Positions 1 through 13,021 are shown, counted from the stretch's first letter. The stretch: DNA of 64,000 nucleotides from Paralvinella palmiformis (GCA_025642065.1 JAODUP010000041.1:662501-726500), one strand, 5' to 3'. A program made the numbers and translations. Notes: generated by a model from the letters alone, not told the origin.

Positions 1-22
1 ATACACACACACATACACACAC

Positions 23-54
<32 letters not shown>
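1..54. repeat. (CA)n then (AT)n microsatellite
   Basis: An imperfect CA tract (interrupted by TA and GA) runs into an uninterrupted AT tract. The left edge is cut by the window boundary. Confidence 0.95.
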
Positions 55-56
<2 letters not shown>

Positions 57-2880
57 GGTTTTATCCTACGCCAAATACAATGCCACATACTTTTCACATT
101 GATTTAGACTGGGTTCTTCAATGAGTTTCTGTGTTGGTGTCCTTTCTTTTGTGAGATATTTTTTTCATATTTTTAACGGAATTATTTACAACAATATCCA
201 TTACAAATAGACTAAACTTATATAAACAAGACTATCATGGTATCACATGACTCTAAACACAATGGCTTCAACGCGTAATACAAAATATCACGCGGAAAAC
301 TTTGATATCACTGTTATAAAGAGAAATGCCTTCAAATTGTAAACATATATGGAGACTGAACACGAGTCATATCAGATGGCAACTCTATTCCTTTTGACAG
401 TGATACGAAGATTTATATTTAAAAAAATTGGCTTTGTTTCGGAGATCGTCGAAATTGAAAGTTCTTAAAGGCATTTATTTAGAACACGTGCCTGACATGT
501 TTCGATTTCATAAGATTGTGCGGGCTGCAGAAATGGTCAGAAGATGTTGAAAGGTTTTTTATGTTTCTATAATCCAACTCAGTTGTCTGTATTTTTTTCT
601 GGGCTATTAAATTTTGTCAAAGAATATTTCTCACGCCTTTGTCTGAGGCATAAATAGCCAACGGGAGAAATATATTTCGGTTGTTTGCAGTTCTATTCGA
701 GTGGTATTAATTAGAAAGAACGGTTCGGATGATTCAGAATGTCAAGGATAGTTTCTAGATATAGTATAACAGCAAAGGTCACGTGTACATATATAATATA
801 TACCTCTGTATCGTCTCGTCTGCGTGACTTCCAATACCGAGAGCTAACAGCGAGTGAACATAATTCGTATACAGACCAATATCTGGCGGCGTGTAATTTG
901 TTCTGGATCTGACCTTGGACGTGTCTTCGCCATCGCGGAAGACGACTACTATCCACTAGGAACGAACGCCCGGACAAATTGAGCGGGCTAAATGTCTGGT
1001 GTCTAGGAGCCGGGATAAACCGATTGCTGACAATAATCCACGTCAGAGACAGGCTGGAGAACGAGCCATGATAAAGGCGGTTACAGATCTCCGAGATGGC
1101 TGTGTACAGCTGGCACTGCTTTCCCTCTCTCTCTCCAGAATGTTGTCATTGGAAAGCTTGTCCATCACCTTACAGCGCCACACAGCATCGTCAAGAGACT
1201 ATCGGCTTGTTAAGTTAGCCGGCTCTCGATCAGACTCCGTAGGCTGGTGCCAGTACACTAAGCCGACAGAAGACCACCAGGATTATAGAGATCATCATTA
1301 CGACATCGGGGAGACACAAAGACCAGATCCGGAAGACGATATTTGGGTCTCTCGTTGCCGCCGCCTACTACGCCCGAGTGACGCTACGACGTAAACCGTT
1401 GGTCTGTTGGCGTATTTATCCCGATTACGTGCGACTGCCAGCTAAAGGGGAAGACTCTTCCGGAATTGGACCAGGTTACCCATCGGAATTCGATCATTGA
1501 CATCTACTCGCAAGAGGAACGTTACTCACTAGTACACTCAACGTACTCTTATGTGACGTTCCCGATGTGTGAAGCTTTTATAGTCGAAGAGACAAAATGG
1601 TTCCCACTCAGATATAGAAATGAATCTTGGATATCTGAGCAGGCTAGGACTCTCCGACTAGCTTGAAGTGTATTCCGGATACGGGTAAGTCCGCTCAAAT
1701 AGATATTATTCAACGTTTTCGTCGCCTTTATTGTAATTACTTAGTATCTCATGTTTACCTGGAAGCTATTAGTTTATTTCTTGCATTAAAACCCAAAAAA
1801 ATGTATTTATCTGGGATAGGTTCATTATGCAAAGAAAGACAGGTACATGCGTATCATATTACAGCGTATATAGCACGTCTCTGCTTCTGTAAACGTGAAC
1901 TGAAATTAAAATCCATACAAAATCCCTGTCGGAGGCCTATGATCCGGGTTGTGTTTATTAGCCGGAGTTAAACGTCCGGATTCGGGCTGGCCCGTTCCCG
2001 ACTGGTCCGATTCTTTAATATCGGCAGCAATGTATCAATTATGTTTCTTGCATATCGGCTAGATCTTTGATAGGCCGAGATAGATCATCAGTTAGAAAGT
2101 AAACAGATCTCGGCCGAAAGGTTTTCACTTTATTAGCAGACATACATCAGAAGGAATTACATCCGATGCGATTGGACTTCCATCCGGCATCATCGTGGTA
2201 CTTGTAACCCGTCGGGTGTTAATTATTTAACAAACACCAAGTACTGAAAGCTGAGAAAATTACTTGGACGCGAACCACATTTGGAGCGAAAACCGTCCAC
2301 ACCACAATTCTCCCGTCGGTTCCCGTTTTATTGCGACTTGTCATCCAAATTATGTCCAAATTGGGTTTCCCGGTAATTCTGGCGTATTGTTGAAACCCCA
2401 AATCCGCAATATCAGTCTCAAACAAACAAAATGGGATGCAAAATTATAGAATACATGAACGGAAATGGGTTTAATCAATGCTATGGTGTTATGAAGTTAT
2501 GATGTTGAGTTGCGCTGCAGTATTTGGAAATAATACTACGTCTTCATCCGAGAGTTGGCCACCTGTTTTAAGGGTTAACTTTTCTTTCTACAGTTCAGTT
2601 TACCCTATATGTAGGTGTAGTCTATTCATTTTATTTGGTATAGTGTCTGTAATACAGGTGTCATTAGTGACAATGTAACACTATGAGGTCTTCAACAGAA
2701 GATGTTGTATTTGCTACACAATGCCTCAACTTAAACATCTAACTGTGAAAAGCATCACAGTTACTGAACTGAGTTGTCAAAATTCCAATTGGTCGACTAT
2801 CTGATGAAAACAGATTACTGAACCTACTTCATATTTACTGATTAAAAGTTTTGATGCGATTGGCTGACTGGATATATTAA
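55..2880. other. Unique non-coding DNA with a GC-balanced block at about 700-1480
   Basis: No recognisable gene. The first 650 bases are AT-rich without structure. From about 700 to 1480 base composition becomes balanced and two unrelated open stretches appear: a minus-strand frame of 88 codons ending at 711, which has a splice-donor-like CAGAG|GTATAT inside it, and a plus-strand frame of 131 codons from 999. Neither protein resembles a family I know, and both could be chance. The block could instead be a promoter or first-exon region. From 1480 to 2880 only short frames are seen. Confidence 0.4.
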
Positions 2881-2884
2881 ATGG

Positions 2885-3050
2885 TGTCATTTTACGGCCA
2901 CTTATATAAAGACGTTAAGCTGGATAAGCTTAGCTACCTGCAAGGATAATGAGGAGAATTGAAAGAGGAAACACCCTTCAGATAAAGCCAGGCTGGGATT
3001 TGAACCACAGTACTCTAAATCTGTGCCGAAACGCGCTACCATTTAAGGTC
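2885..3050 (-). repeat. tRNA-derived SINE, decayed copy
   Basis: On the minus strand there is an A-box-like segment (complement of 3031-3041) and a B-box-like GGTTCAAATCCC (complement of 2995-3006), then the body ending in the family core AAGTGGCCGTAAAA (complement near 2890-2901). It matches copies at 19593, 43537 and 50986. RNA polymerase III promoter boxes of this type define tRNA-derived SINEs. This copy is diverged and not expected to be active. Confidence 0.7.
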
Positions 3051-3471
3051 GTGGATTCATGGGGGGGCCATTTTCAGCTAAACTATCATAAGATTTTGCG
3101 GGTTATATACCTGTTGGTGTATGTATCTATATAAGAATGATGCTCTTTAAATCCGATCATTTATCTTATATTGTCATATAATTGACAGTAATACATAAGC
3201 ACAATGAACAGGCACTGGATGAACCCTCAGGCCAACCAGGTAGACAACAGTAGGTTATCAATTGTTAAATATGACAATTATCCTGGATTCAAAATTGCCT
3301 CGAGTAAAATAGGCCAAGATGTATGATTAGTTCAATGCGCTGTCAAAGATTGGTGTCACTTGTATGTTGGAAGTGGTAGTGTGTATCAAATGTTTACTTG
3401 TATCCATAGCAACAGAGGTGATGCATAAAGAGTGAAGCGTTGTTTCTCCTACGTAATTAGTAATGTTTTTT

Positions 3472-3472
<1 letters not shown>

Positions 3473-3503
<31 letters not shown>
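3473..3503. repeat. (GT)n microsatellite
   Basis: About 15 uninterrupted GT units. Confidence 0.97.
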
Positions 3504-3505
<2 letters not shown>

Positions 3506-4199
3506 CCTTTCCGCCTATATGTTTGTCTATATGTCGGCTTGTTTCCATGTTTCTACGTTTCTGTGCTCACTACTTTCTTGACTCACGTCAAAATAACAAG
3601 AAAATTATGATCCTGAAAGCCGAGAAAATTACTTCTACCACTTTTCCCTTTACCACCCACAACACTGGATGTCCGACTTTGTCGGCTGTAAACTGACACC
3701 GATGTCAAAATGTAAACCTTATCCAAGGAGCACACAATTGACTCTATTTCTATGGTAATCCTTCCACATTTCACGAATGCCGTTTCCTATAATGTTTGGG
3801 ATTACACTACCGACCAACCTTATAGCCTTTGTCTAATTAAATCAATTTGTCACAAAGTGTGTTAACTCAAAATGCGACAAATAATAATATTTTTGCTAAT
3901 TTACTCCGCTGTGGCGCTGTAATCCGGTGTCAGTCGTTTTCATGGATCACGTGGCGCGTTCTAACACGTTTATCATATCTGATGTTGCCGTTTTAGTTCA
4001 TTCCCTGTTCACAAATTTGAGGTTAACGCGGTCACTGAGCTTTCTCGGCTCAGGTTTATGTTTGATATAGTAGTCATTTTTATCAGCAATGTTCAATTTT
4101 AGAATATTTATTGTAATTTCATAATTTCGTAATTTTATGATTTTTTCATATCACTATGTTTAACAGACTTACAGTTGGCTATCACTATTGTTGTGTATT

Positions 4200-4345
4200 T
4201 CAATGGCCTAATTAGTAACGTGGTTCACAACAGACTTCAAGCACCTCGGTTCTAACCCCAGTTGAGCTATGTCTGAATAGTGTTTCATCCTTCACTTCGC
4301 CTCATTACCTCTACCCGTCCTTAGCCCATTGGTTGAGAGTTATCT
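4200..4345 (+). repeat. tRNA-derived SINE, degenerate plus-strand copy
   Basis: An A-box-like TGGCCTAATTAGTAACG (4204-4220) and a B-box-like GGTTCTAACCCC (4248-4259) precede a body with GTTTCATCCTTCAC..CTCATTACCT. This parallels GTTTCATCTTTCAC..CTCATTACCT in the better copy at 50986. The 3' core is eroded. Confidence 0.55.
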
Positions 4346-4499
4346 AATCACAGAGATTATTTGACACAAGAGCTTGTTAACTTGTATCTAACTTCAATGG
4401 CATATTTTAAATTCTTTTTCGTGTGCAATAACAAAATGAAGAGTATTCTGTACGCATATATTTTATTGAACATATTTGCTGAAGAAACTGTGTCTGGCA

Positions 4500-6395
4500 C
4501 GATGGACATAGTTGTGTATAATGATAATTCAATGTGTGTTGTACGCCATGTGACTGTTGTATACAATACATGACAATTATGTACAGTGTTTATGTAGAAG
4601 CTGTTATGTAGGTGGGTACCGTTTTGTACACATGTACTCCAATGTACATTATGACTTGGAAGACCACAAAATACATAGAAACTGTGAAAACTGTTGTATA
4701 CAGTGTCAATATCGAGATAGTTCTGTGCTGGGTATCAAAATATAGTTTCTTGCTGTGGTGCACGGTGTGAAAACAGAGACTGGCTGTTGGTGTGCACAAT
4801 GTATAAACAGAGATGGGCGGTTGGTGTGAACATGGGAACACAGAGCCTGACTGTTGCTGTGCACAGTATGAACACAGAGACCTACTGTTGGTGTCCACAG
4901 TGTGAACATAGTCTGTTTGTTGGCGTGGACAATGTGAACAGGCAGACGGACCATTTGTGTGAGTAGTAGTGTGAACATGGAGACTCAGTGTGTACAATGT
5001 AAATACGGAAACTGACTGTTGTACAGTGTGAACACAGAGACTAAACTATTGCTGTCCACAGGGCGAACATAAAGACTGACTGTCAGCGGATACAGTATTA
5101 ACACAGGAACTGGATGTTGGTGAATATGTTATGAGGACAGACACTGCCTATTAGTGACCACACTGTGAACATAGAGACTGACTGTTGCTGTGTACACCGT
5201 GAACACAGAGAATGACTACTGATGTCCACAGGCTAACTGTTTGTGTGTACATTGTGAGCAGAGACTGGTTGTTGGTGTGAACACACTGACTGTCTGTGTA
5301 CACTGTGTGAACACAGATAATGTATCATGGTATGCCCACTATAAACACAAACTGACAGTTGGTGGACAGAGTGTGAACACGGTGAACGACTGTAGAACGA
5401 CTGTAGAAGAGTTTGGCTGTTTCTGTGCACAGTGTTAACACATAGACTGACTTCTATTGGTGTCCACATTGTGAACATAGAATCTAACTTTTAGCTTGTA
5501 CAGTGTTAGCACAGTGATTGGCTGTTGGTGAACATTGTATGAACATAGAGGCTGACTATTATTGTGTACATTGTGAACACAGACTGACTATTGAAGTCCA
5601 TAGTACGAACATACGGTAACTGTTGGTGTGTACACTGTGAACAGAGACTGATTGCTCGCGTGCAAGAAAACAGACTGACTATTGATGAGATTGACTATAA
5701 GGGTGCACTTTATGAACACAGAGATTAACTCTTGGTGTGTCCTGTGTGAACACAGAGACTGACCATCGGTGTGCCCAGTGTAAACACAGACTGACTGTTA
5801 CCGTGTATACTAGGTGTTGGTATAAGTATTGTGAACACAGAGACCGACTGTTGGTGTGCAGAATGGAACGCAATGTTTGGCTGTTTGTGTGCACAGTGTG
5901 AACACAGAGACTGACTACTGGTGTCCACAGTGTGAACACAGATACTGACTGTTGCTGTGTACACTTTGAACACAGATACCGAATATTGGTGTCCACAGTG
6001 CGAACATACCCTGACTGTTGGTACGCATATGGTGAACATAGACTGATTAGTTGTGTGTACAGTGTGGACACAGACTGGCTTTTGGTGTGCAGAGTTGAAG
6101 ACAGAGAAGACCTGTTGTGCCGAGCGTAAACATATACTGACAATTGGCGTTTACAGTGTAGAAACTGTGACTGGTTGTTGGTTTGCAAAGTTCGAAAAAC
6201 AGAGGCTGACGATAGATGAACACAGACCCCTACTTCCGGTGTGACTCTGTGAAAACAGAGAGTGACTATTGGTGTGTACAGTTTGAACACATAGACCTAC
6301 TTTTGTTGTGCACACTGTGAACACATAACTGACTATTGAAGTGCACAGTGCGAACACGGAGACTGACTGTTGATATGTACACAGTGTGACTGAGC
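4500..6395. repeat. Satellite-like tandem array, 34-bp unit
   Basis: Approximate consensus GTGAACACAGAGACTGACTG followed by TTGGTGTGCACAGT. The spacing was measured directly between successive GTGAACAC starts at 5898, 5932, 5966 and 6000, and is 34 bp each time. About 50 units are present, strongly diverged with small indels, and most degenerate from 4500 to 4740. The minus-strand consensus has no stop codon in any frame while the plus strand carries TGA. This produces long minus-strand open frames (for example 5679-6290, 203 codons) with a Cys/Ser/His-rich translation. As 34 is not a multiple of 3, successive units are read in different frames, so these are not treated as genes. Confidence 0.93.
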
Positions 6396-6769
6396 GCATT
6401 TAGGATAGAGAGTGATGTGTCCCCTCTCACCGGGAACACTCGATCCAGAATGTACTTCCATCAGTTCTGCTTAATTAATAAAAAGACTGAAGCCGGAAGT
6501 GATCCATCCCTATGCTGGCTAGTGAACCGATTGGCACTCTAAGTCCATAACTACTTACCTCGGTATGTGTTTGGTATGTTTTTGGTATGTTTTCGCTATG
6601 TGTTCGTTGACGCCGGTATTGGTTTTCGGGGCGGATCTCTTAACGGGCTATTTGGTTATTTTAGGCTGCAGGTGTTTTCTGTCGTATTCTCCTGGCTGGC
6701 TGCACGATATGGATCTCGCCTTTGTGTAATCAACACCAAGTTGTCGGCCCGCCGTGTATCATTGTGCCA
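6396..6769. other. Non-coding DNA after the satellite
   Basis: A short unique stretch with a small tandem of TATGTTTTTGG-like words at about 6562-6600. No gene is recognisable. Confidence 0.4.
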
Positions 6770-6842
6770 ACACACACACACACACACGCACACACACACG
6801 CGCACCCCCCCCCACACACACACACACACACACGCTCACACA
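6770..6842. repeat. (CA)n microsatellite interrupted by a C-run
   Basis: CA repeats with CG interruptions and a nine-base C-run in the middle. Confidence 0.97.
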
Positions 6843-7256
6843 TGGGGAGTCCAAGCTATTGTTAAGGTGGCGCCTTACAAGACGTTGGCATTGATCTGGA
6901 CTCGTGTCTTTCTCACTGATTTTCATGAGGATTAATTACCTAGAGGAAATTGGAAAAGATTATTAACTTTGATGCTGAATGGAAGTGTTCGACAGTGGAC
7001 GTCACAGATATCAGCTACAAGGTTGCTTTTGCTGTTTTAGATTATTGTTCAGTGAATGGGATTTATTGAAATTGGATCCCGGTCGCTCGGCTGCTGTGGA
7101 ATTATGCTTAAGAAGAATGCTTGGTCTGAATCAGCAAGTCTGTGGTGGCGAAGGCATAAGTGCGTCAAAGTTGTTATAAAATCTAGAGAGATAATGCGAT
7201 ATTTCAGAAATTATCGTGCCCTTTTGTCTACTACGTCTACAACGATCTCTCTCTCC
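6843..7256. other. Unique non-coding DNA
   Basis: Only short overlapping frames (66 and 98 codons) without recognisable motifs, ending in a CT-rich lead into the next repeat. Confidence 0.35.
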
Positions 7257-7258
7257 GT

Positions 7259-7297
7259 ATGTGTGTGTGCGCGCACGCACGCGCGCGTGTGTGTGTT
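7259..7297. repeat. (GT)n(GC)n alternating purine-pyrimidine tract
   Basis: Alternating GT, GC and AC with CGCGCACGCACGCGCGCG in the centre. Strict purine-pyrimidine alternation with CG steps is the classical Z-DNA-prone pattern. Confidence 0.9.
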
Positions 7298-8290
7298 AGA
7301 AAATTATATATTTACATTAATATATACCTCAGCATGTTTATTCCATTTTTAACCCCTTCAGCGTATAGAATTGTCCCAATCATTGGCGCTATTCCATATG
7401 GTAATAGAATTTAAAGGACGTCTATAAAATCCTCTATGTACTGTAACCATTCGAAATTATTATACAATATTATGCGCAGCATCAACAATAAGAGATACCT
7501 TCTGGTTAAAACACATGAGTCATGAGTAAAATAATATTGCATTAAAAGAGCACAATGGAAAACAAAAGTCATTGACTTTTACAAATATCGTCCACTGTGA
7601 CATATAAACAACAATTGTGTCAGAGCTGTGTCAAGTGATTACAGCGCTGTTGTTTGTTGTTGTTATTGTTATTGTTGTTGTAATTTGTTATGACGATATT
7701 AATGTTCTGGATCATACAGCCAGCACGCTAACCCTCATAGAATTGGAATCAGATTTCCATAAATATTGATGGATTGGACTAAGTTTGAGGAGTAGCAATT
7801 TTTCTCTCAGATCCCTCGCCTCTCTGATGGTTTAGGATGACATACAACTCTATTATGAGAAGGGAGGATCCCATCAACAAAAACAGAAACCCGTAAAAGC
7901 ACTATTGATGGATCACACACGATATGTACGGACATCCCACAAATTGTGGATGCATAAGATGCTGACATAGCGTCGGCAGCAGAATCATTGCACCTCATTA
8001 TCATATACATAGGTTGTCCGGTACTGAAGAATGTTAGAAGATTGAAAAGGAAATAAATTTATTTCAATATAGTATTCTACTTAGTATCAGTAGTTCATAC
8101 GAAATTAAGTTTCGCATATACAATCATTGATATGTAGTTAAGATGCATGTATTATCTCGGTGTTTTGTTCTGGCACATTATTGACTTGTATTTCCAAGGA
8201 AATGTTGTTTCGGTCTATTCGGTGTCCTGATGAATTACCAACATGATCTCTCTATTTCATCAATATTTTTACATTATATGCCCTTCAAAT
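7298..8290. other. Unique AT-rich non-coding DNA
   Basis: No gene seen. It includes a short (TTG)n stretch near 7650-7685. The longest open frame (67 codons, minus strand, 7807-8010) has no motif I recognise. Confidence 0.4.
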
Positions 8291-8298
8291 CCCCCATA

Positions 8299-8480
8299 GA
8301 CACACACACAGACAAAGACACACAGACACACACATACACACTATATATATATATATATATATATAAAGAGAGAGAGAGAGAGAGAGAGAGAGTGGGGGAT
8401 GCAGGGAGAGGGAGAGAAAGAGAGAGAGCACATACACATAAACACACACACACACACAAACGGACAGAGAGAGAGATAGT
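8299..8480. repeat. Compound (CA)n-(AT)n-(GA)n-(CA)n-(GA)n microsatellite
   Basis: CA repeats to 8340, AT repeats to about 8365, GA repeats to about 8428, then CA and GA again. This is one of five places where an AT tract passes into or sits close to a GA tract. Confidence 0.95.
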
Positions 8481-10195
8481 GAGTGAGTACAATTCCCTCA
8501 TGACATACCGTGGTTGTAAGCTGATTGTCTGCGCTGAGACCTTTCCTTGATCACTAAGGATCCGTCTTGCAGGAATTGAACTACGTAAACCCGGAATGGA
8601 ATTGTCTCGGTCTAGCATGATGTCTCGTAATCTGCTCCCAGTAGAAAGCAAACCGAGCAAAGCCTTCAGGAATCAAGAGTAATTCTCACAAAATAAACCC
8701 AACATAATCAGAGAAGACTGACAGCTTTCTAATGGCAGAACTACGCACGCCCCTTCTCAGTGTATTTGCCTTAGGGCTTTCTGTCATTTAAGTTCAGGAC
8801 GAAGAGAAAGATGCGGGCTCCATTTTAATCATCAAAAGTGATCCATGTGTAAGAGTGTGTTCATATTATGAGACTAAGCCTGCCTTCCGCAGCTCTCAGC
8901 TTCTCTGTCGACATTCCGGTCGCACTGAGTGACATTTTTAGCTTATGTAAGCTCTGCGCTCTGCCAGAATGGGAATTGAGTCATCTGGGTTATTTGTAAC
9001 TTTGTCACCTTCGGTGCGACCAGTACGTGGAGGGACATTCCCCGGTTCCCGAAGGGGACGGGATGAGAATGGGCAGGAAACAAATCCAGGAAAGCTGGGC
9101 CAATATTTATCTGGAGCCAGAATATGAAACAATCTCCCACGAAACTAAAATCAATCAGCCATCAAACGCCGCTATCGATCCACCAAGCGGGGATATACTT
9201 CACGGTGGTTCGTAGCCTACCTTTAGGAGCTGGTTTGGAAGCATACAAGGGCCTTTTATTATGTGGCATGCCTCTTGCCACGAGGATGAAGAGCACTCAG
9301 AACTTGGGATGTTAAAACCATTCTGTATACGAGAATGGAGTTATTATGTACGACATGTTCTGTGTCTGTCACAGTAAGTCCGCTAAAATCCAGATACGAC
9401 ATCACTGATGTATTGATCTGCCAACTCAGTGAACTGGCCCCCCTTAGGCTGGGTCGGGAGGAAGGAGGTTTGCCTTAAGGATCAGTGCTATATATGGTAC
9501 TGATGGTTACTATGGACGTATATGAATGCCTTTAAGTAATCCATACCGTCGGGCTGATATGGAGCAGTCATTTAATCCCTGCCCCATCAATGAGAGATCG
9601 CTCCATATTAACGCCATTCATATGACGTGTTCCGTTCTAGGATGAGTCGCCTATGACAACATACCGCTAAACATGATAGCGCCCTAGATGGCATTTACTG
9701 ATCTCAGATCACTATGATCCCCTGACATCTGTATCAGTTAATTGATAAATGAGTGACGTTATCATTTAATATAATACAATCTGCGGATCAGTTCAGAAAG
9801 CCATAATCATATCATAATCATCGGAATACCAGCCATAGTGTACACAAAGTTGGTTTTCTGTTCTTCTACACTTCACATAATATGATTTGAACCAAGTAAG
9901 GTACCTTTATAATGCACAACCATTCCTAGTATATGGTATATTTGATGTCTTATGAACTATCCAGATTTACAAACTTTGTTCCACCTGACTTCGTGTATTC
10001 CACTTGCAATCTACAATCTATGCTTCAAATTTGAAAATCATATAATATCGTATATATTGGCCGAAATATTTTACGTGGCTGGCAATCTTAAATGGGGGAG
10101 ACGCATGCGGTATATTGTTTACAGCTTCACCACAGGAACTAATACTAAACATATTTAGAATTTACAATATAAGCCATATGAAAAACACCTCCTAC
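8481..10195. other. Unique non-coding DNA
   Basis: No gene recognised. It contains the imperfect hairpin at 9515-9630, listed separately. Short frames at 8938-9315 have no family resemblance. Confidence 0.4.
9515..9630. repeat. Imperfect hairpin, about 45-bp arms
   Basis: The left arm, with ACGTATATGAATG..CTGATATGGAGC (about 9517-9564), pairs with the right arm CGCTCCATATTAACGCCATTC.. (about 9599-9628). A further TCATT/AATGA pair closes the loop. It could be a small foldback element, a structured RNA precursor, or chance. Confidence 0.55.
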
Positions 10196-10290
10196 TGTCT
10201 AAGTACCACGGCCGGGATTCAAACCTCCGACCTCACGCACAGTATGACCATAGCCAAATAGTCCCACACTCTTTATCCATGAGGCCATAG
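10196..10290 (-). repeat. tRNA-derived SINE head
   Basis: The minus strand reads TGGCCTCATGGATAAAG (A-box, complement of 10271-10287) and GGTTTGAATCCC (B-box, complement of 10214-10225), separated by about 45 bases, which is tRNA-like spacing. The body downstream is not recognisable. No acceptor-stem pairing was seen, so I do not call it a functional tRNA. Confidence 0.65.
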
Positions 10291-10659
10291 AGAAATCCAA
10301 TACTAAACAAAATGTCTTAATTCTAGCGATATAATTGAATAATCTGCCCTCACAAAGTGTGCACAATCTCTTTGGTTCTCTGTCGGGAAAACGTTTTAAT
10401 AGAAACATTTGTCACTGATGTCGGTATTTTCCAGACTTGGTGCACTTAGCATAACAGTTTGTTGTGCCGTTGTTTTGTTACAGATATGATCGACCACTTA
10501 AACAGGCTTATTTCAAAGTAATCGTGTTATCATTTCAGAGCAATTAACAAAGCTGTTATCATAGCTCAGAAGTTGCCTGGATTTAACTCAGCCACAATGG
10601 ACAAAGGCTCGAAGTGTAGGCAAATTAACTCTCCCACCCTACCCCCTCTTTCTCCCTCC

Positions 10660-10693
<34 letters not shown>
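10660..10693. repeat. (CT)n microsatellite
   Basis: TC repeats with one CG interruption. Confidence 0.95.
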
Positions 10694-11749
10694 GTGTAGT
10701 GTTCTTAACAGTATCTCCGCCCTTCGTGAACACTAAAATAGCAAAGTATCATTGATTTTCCAGACCCCGTGTTCGTTCATTCGCTTGGCCAATCACTGGA
10801 TTGGCTTTTAGACGAAACGACAAAGATACAAAGTGAACATGTATTGAACAAAAGTCTCAAATTACAGCTGACAATGTAGAGGCCTCGATGACCCTCACAA
10901 GTCCGGGTATCCTGTGACAGCGTCCAAAATGGTCCTCATCTGTTAACTTGCCGACAGTCGGAACAAATCACTTTGACTATCTTCGGGTCCGGAAGATTCC
11001 TTGCGGGAGAGGCGAGTTCAAAGTGTCTCTCCGTCGTGTGGGCCGGCACTGAGGGCACTCCGTGGAATCAACCAGCTATCTGGATCTATCATATATCATT
11101 GGCGAGGTCACACAGCAGTGTCACATTCACTACACTGGATGTCGTAAAAACAGCGTTTTTTTACTCTATCCAGCTTTTAGCTAGGATAAGCTAATAAAAT
11201 CCAAATTCTTGATTCCATGGTCACATCGGGGCACCATTATTAAACCACATGGGTATATAGCTTGATAAAATGTTGTCATTTTATGGCAACAAACGTCAAC
11301 GTCCGACGCTCACCCGTGACTATTCTCGGCACTTGAAATAACATGAATATGAGTGGCTTTATGATGAATTAGTTCGCGTTTACTTCTAATGCCATCCAAC
11401 GCGTTCTGAGCGTAACAAATTCAGGTGAGAAGCCCATTTAACATTCGTTTTTTGTGTTAGTAATAGATTAGGATATTTTCACACAATTTACTTAACAGTT
11501 TGGATGACTGGATTATGGGTAAATGAGAAGTAATTGTGCAATTAATAAATTCATCCCCCTTTCATATTTACATTATCTTAATCTACACCTTTGCAAGTTG
11601 TGTCTAAAGAGTGCAGCCGCTGGACATCATATGTCACTTCCCTGGTTAATAAAATGAATCATGGTAACCGCTTAGACACGACGAGTCACAAAACAATCAG
11701 GAGATAATACTAGTGTGTGAATGTGCGTGTTCCTACACGCGATGACGCG
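10694..11749. other. Unique non-coding DNA
   Basis: No gene recognised. A short SINE-like word (TCATTTTATGGCAACAAACG, about 11277-11296) resembles the SINE 3' core but is too short to call. Confidence 0.4.
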
Positions 11750-11752
11750 CAC

Positions 11753-11832
<80 letters not shown>
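11750..11832. repeat. (GT)n-(AT)n-(GT)n-(GA)n compound microsatellite
   Basis: Four adjoining tracts: GT, AT, a longer GT, then a short GA. Confidence 0.96.
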
Positions 11833-12433
11833 TGAGACAGAATGTCCCTTTGTCGAAGGGCCAAGCTTGATTTATACCTGGCTCTATCCCTTACAAGTAA
11901 TACTTTGTCATCCCCTTCCTGTTGTCGGGTGAAGACTCCAGTACCGTAGAAAGGATTATTTAACCATTTATCAGATTAAGACCACTCCAGAGGCTAGTTT
12001 ACTCCCCTACGGTCTCGTCCAGTAAGGTAAATCAATGCTGATCTAATTTAACCTACGCCGGTGTTCGCTATATTGTACGAGATTCACCTTGGTAACAGGT
12101 GATTTAACCTAATAACCAAAGGCACACCGTCGACTTTTAAGACCAGACTACCCAGTATGTAGGTATTTATTTATTTATAATTTATGTCAAGTATAATTTG
12201 TAAGTGAAATGAATCAGGTACATCACTATTCAACGTGTTATACATCATCTGTCACTCAGAATGCAGTCCGAGTTTTTGGGCTTCGGGATTCACGGTTATA
12301 TGATCCGTGTTAGAGGATGTAGTTTGGTTGCGTGATCAAGATATCCAAGAATACAGATAAAGTTCAATTTGACCGTTTTTATTCACATTTTTTGTGATAA
12401 ATTTATAACATTTTAATAATCACCTGGAGATCA

Positions 12434-12435
<2 letters not shown>
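11833..12435. other. Unique AT-rich non-coding DNA
   Basis: Nothing coding or structured that I can support. Confidence 0.4.
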
Positions 12436-12486
<51 letters not shown>

Positions 12487-12495
12487 GAGAGGAGA
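12436..12495. repeat. (GATA)n microsatellite
   Basis: About 12 perfect GATA units followed by GAGAGA. Confidence 0.97.
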
Positions 12496-12924
12496 GATAA
12501 TTATTATAATGGAATTGTTTTACTAGCGTAGTTACTTTAGTAATTAAATTATCACATAAATCGTTTATCAGATAAAGGATGTAACTAACACACATTACAA
12601 ACACTTTATAGAATAGTATCTAATCATTTATTGTAAAAACTCAGTAACAAAAACTGGATACACTTTAATGGATTAAACTATAATTAAGTGTAATAACACT
12701 CTTGATACTATTCAGCAATGGTATTGCTGTTATCACACTTCCTTTGCGTGATTAATGTTATGGAATGGCGTAATACCGCATTATGGTAATCCTTCATTAA
12801 TATATTGAATTTCTTTATTCTTTTTTGTCACATTTATATGACGGTCATCTTTTCACTGATTTTATTCAATAGTGTAATATAATGTGGTATACATACATGT
12901 CTTTGTTGGTTTCGACTTCACCTG

Positions 12925-12960
12925 ATTTGAATCTAATTTGAATCTAATTTGAATCTAATT
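12925..12960. repeat. 11-bp tandem, three copies
   Basis: ATTTGAATCTA repeated three times. Confidence 0.9.
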
Positions 12961-13021
12961 ATATGGTTGACTTCAAGGGAATAAAATTGGCACGCTTACT
13001 TATGTTTCTTAAATGACGATG

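Noticed and set aside
999..1394. 131-codon plus-strand frame as a gene
   Set aside because: No motif, no supporting splice pattern, and an open minus-strand frame beside it. The GC-balanced composition alone makes long frames more likely.
2235..3700. Shared word CTGAAAGC(C/T)GAGAAAATTACTT at about 2245 and 3612
   Set aside because: Similarity does not clearly extend beyond about 25 bases, so a repeat family is not supported.
5679..6290. 203-codon minus-strand Cys-rich open frame
   Set aside because: It is the stop-free strand of the 34-bp satellite. Units are read in rotating frames, so no repeated protein module is maintained.
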